From positions 42,036,001 through 42,100,000 of the forward strand of contig NC_060060.1 in assembly GCF_020283565.1 (NCBI RefSeq): DNA of 64,000 bases, read 5' to 3'. The notes below the pieces were generated by a model. The model searched no databases. It was not told the origin of the DNA and saw only the letters and a list, made by a program, of their open reading frames with translations. Origin of the DNA: Trifolium pratense. Its lineage: Eukaryota; Streptophyta; Magnoliopsida; Fabales; Fabaceae. The translations under genes and the position numbers were made by a program. Shown piece after piece: positions 63,557-64,000 of this stretch (the stretch's first letter is position 1; each line of letters opens with the position of its first letter).

Positions 63557-64000
63557 CCTACTCTCAAACTCATGATGCATCAACAAGAAGCATTATGAGT
63601 TTGTCAAACAAAATACGAAAATAAAATAAACTACCAAATAAAATAAACTTCTAACGTCACCCCTCGAGCTAAAGCTTACTAAGCTTTAAGCTTGTTACAA
63701 ATTAGCCCTGACAACAAATCAACCCAATTAAGATCACGATCAACTAAGAGGAGAGAACCAAACCAAATTAATCCAACATCCAATCCAATGCAGTCCAAGC
63801 TAACCAAAAACCAAATCAATCGAACAAATTCAAACTAAACCAATCATAAGAATCAATAGGGAGAAGTGCAATCAATCAGAAGAAGTGCAATAGGGAGAAA
63901 TGCAATGCAATCAGAAGAGAAGTGCAATAGGGGGAGAAGTGCAATGCAATCAGAAGAAGTGCAATAGGAGGAGAAGTGCAATAGGGGGAGAAATGCAATA
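63557..64000 (-). mobile_element. 3' internal region of the Copia-like element, with tandem repeats
   Basis: Non-coding DNA next to the LTR. From about 63858 it is built of repeated units around AGAAGTGCAATAGGGAGAA and AGAAGTGCAATGCAATC, about 19-27 bp each, reaching the window edge. No protein-coding part of the retrotransposon is inside the window. Confidence 0.6.

Noticed and set aside
63858..64000. CRISPR-like regular repeats
   Set aside because: The units are contiguous and variable with no unique spacers; this is a tandem repeat in retrotransposon DNA of a plant.

Overview
This is plant nuclear DNA. It is AT-rich, genes are split by many GT-AG introns, and there are microsatellites and plant-type mobile elements (Helitron, LTR/TRIM, LINE, SINE, MITE). 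The repeat families, especially the TRIM with a GGGTTGGGCCTAACTCAACC-like terminal repeat, and the expanded RPA1-like genes suggest a legume, possibly of the Medicago/Trifolium group. That placement is inference.

The left part (1-38.5 kb) is accessory DNA. It holds an intact-looking Helitron transposase gene, RepHel (19524-24900 minus, 7 exons, about 1548 aa). Around it, all on the minus strand, are paralogues of the large subunit of replication protein A: a 5' exon at the window edge (116-265), complete genes at 8586-11197, 14779-17177 and 27585-30064, and a short C-terminal-only gene at 32186-33070. Two small B3-like genes (2606-3496, 13123-13558) lie between them. The three complete RPA1-like genes have nearly identical exon lengths, so they are duplicates kept in frame. 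RPA-like genes are known passengers of plant Helitrons, and plausibly these genes, or some of them, belong to or descend from one. I could not find Helitron ends. From 30.6 to 37.6 kb lie broken pieces of host genes: ESF2/ABT1-like, formin FH2, peroxiredoxin IIE and an RPA exon. A 510-bp and a roughly 0.8-kb direct repeat also occur, which points to transduplication and deletion.

The right part (38.5-61.5 kb) is ordinary gene space: magnesium-chelatase subunit ChlD (15 exons, 750 aa, plus strand), a UBC19/20-type ubiquitin-conjugating enzyme (6 exons, 177 aa, plus), a THUMP-domain TAN1/THUMPD1-like protein (7 exons, 381 aa, minus) and a single-finger C2H2 QALGGH protein with an EAR-like motif (194 aa, minus). 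Introns 5 and 6 of ChlD hold a TRIM and a solo LTR, each with a 5-bp target-site duplication. From 57 to 63 kb are SINEs and LINE 3' ends. The window ends in the 3' LTR and 3' internal part of a minus-strand Copia-like element.

Exon boundaries were set by eye from splice signals and reading-frame continuity. Frames closed exactly in every complete gene model reported. Protein names rest on motif recognition, not on a database search.
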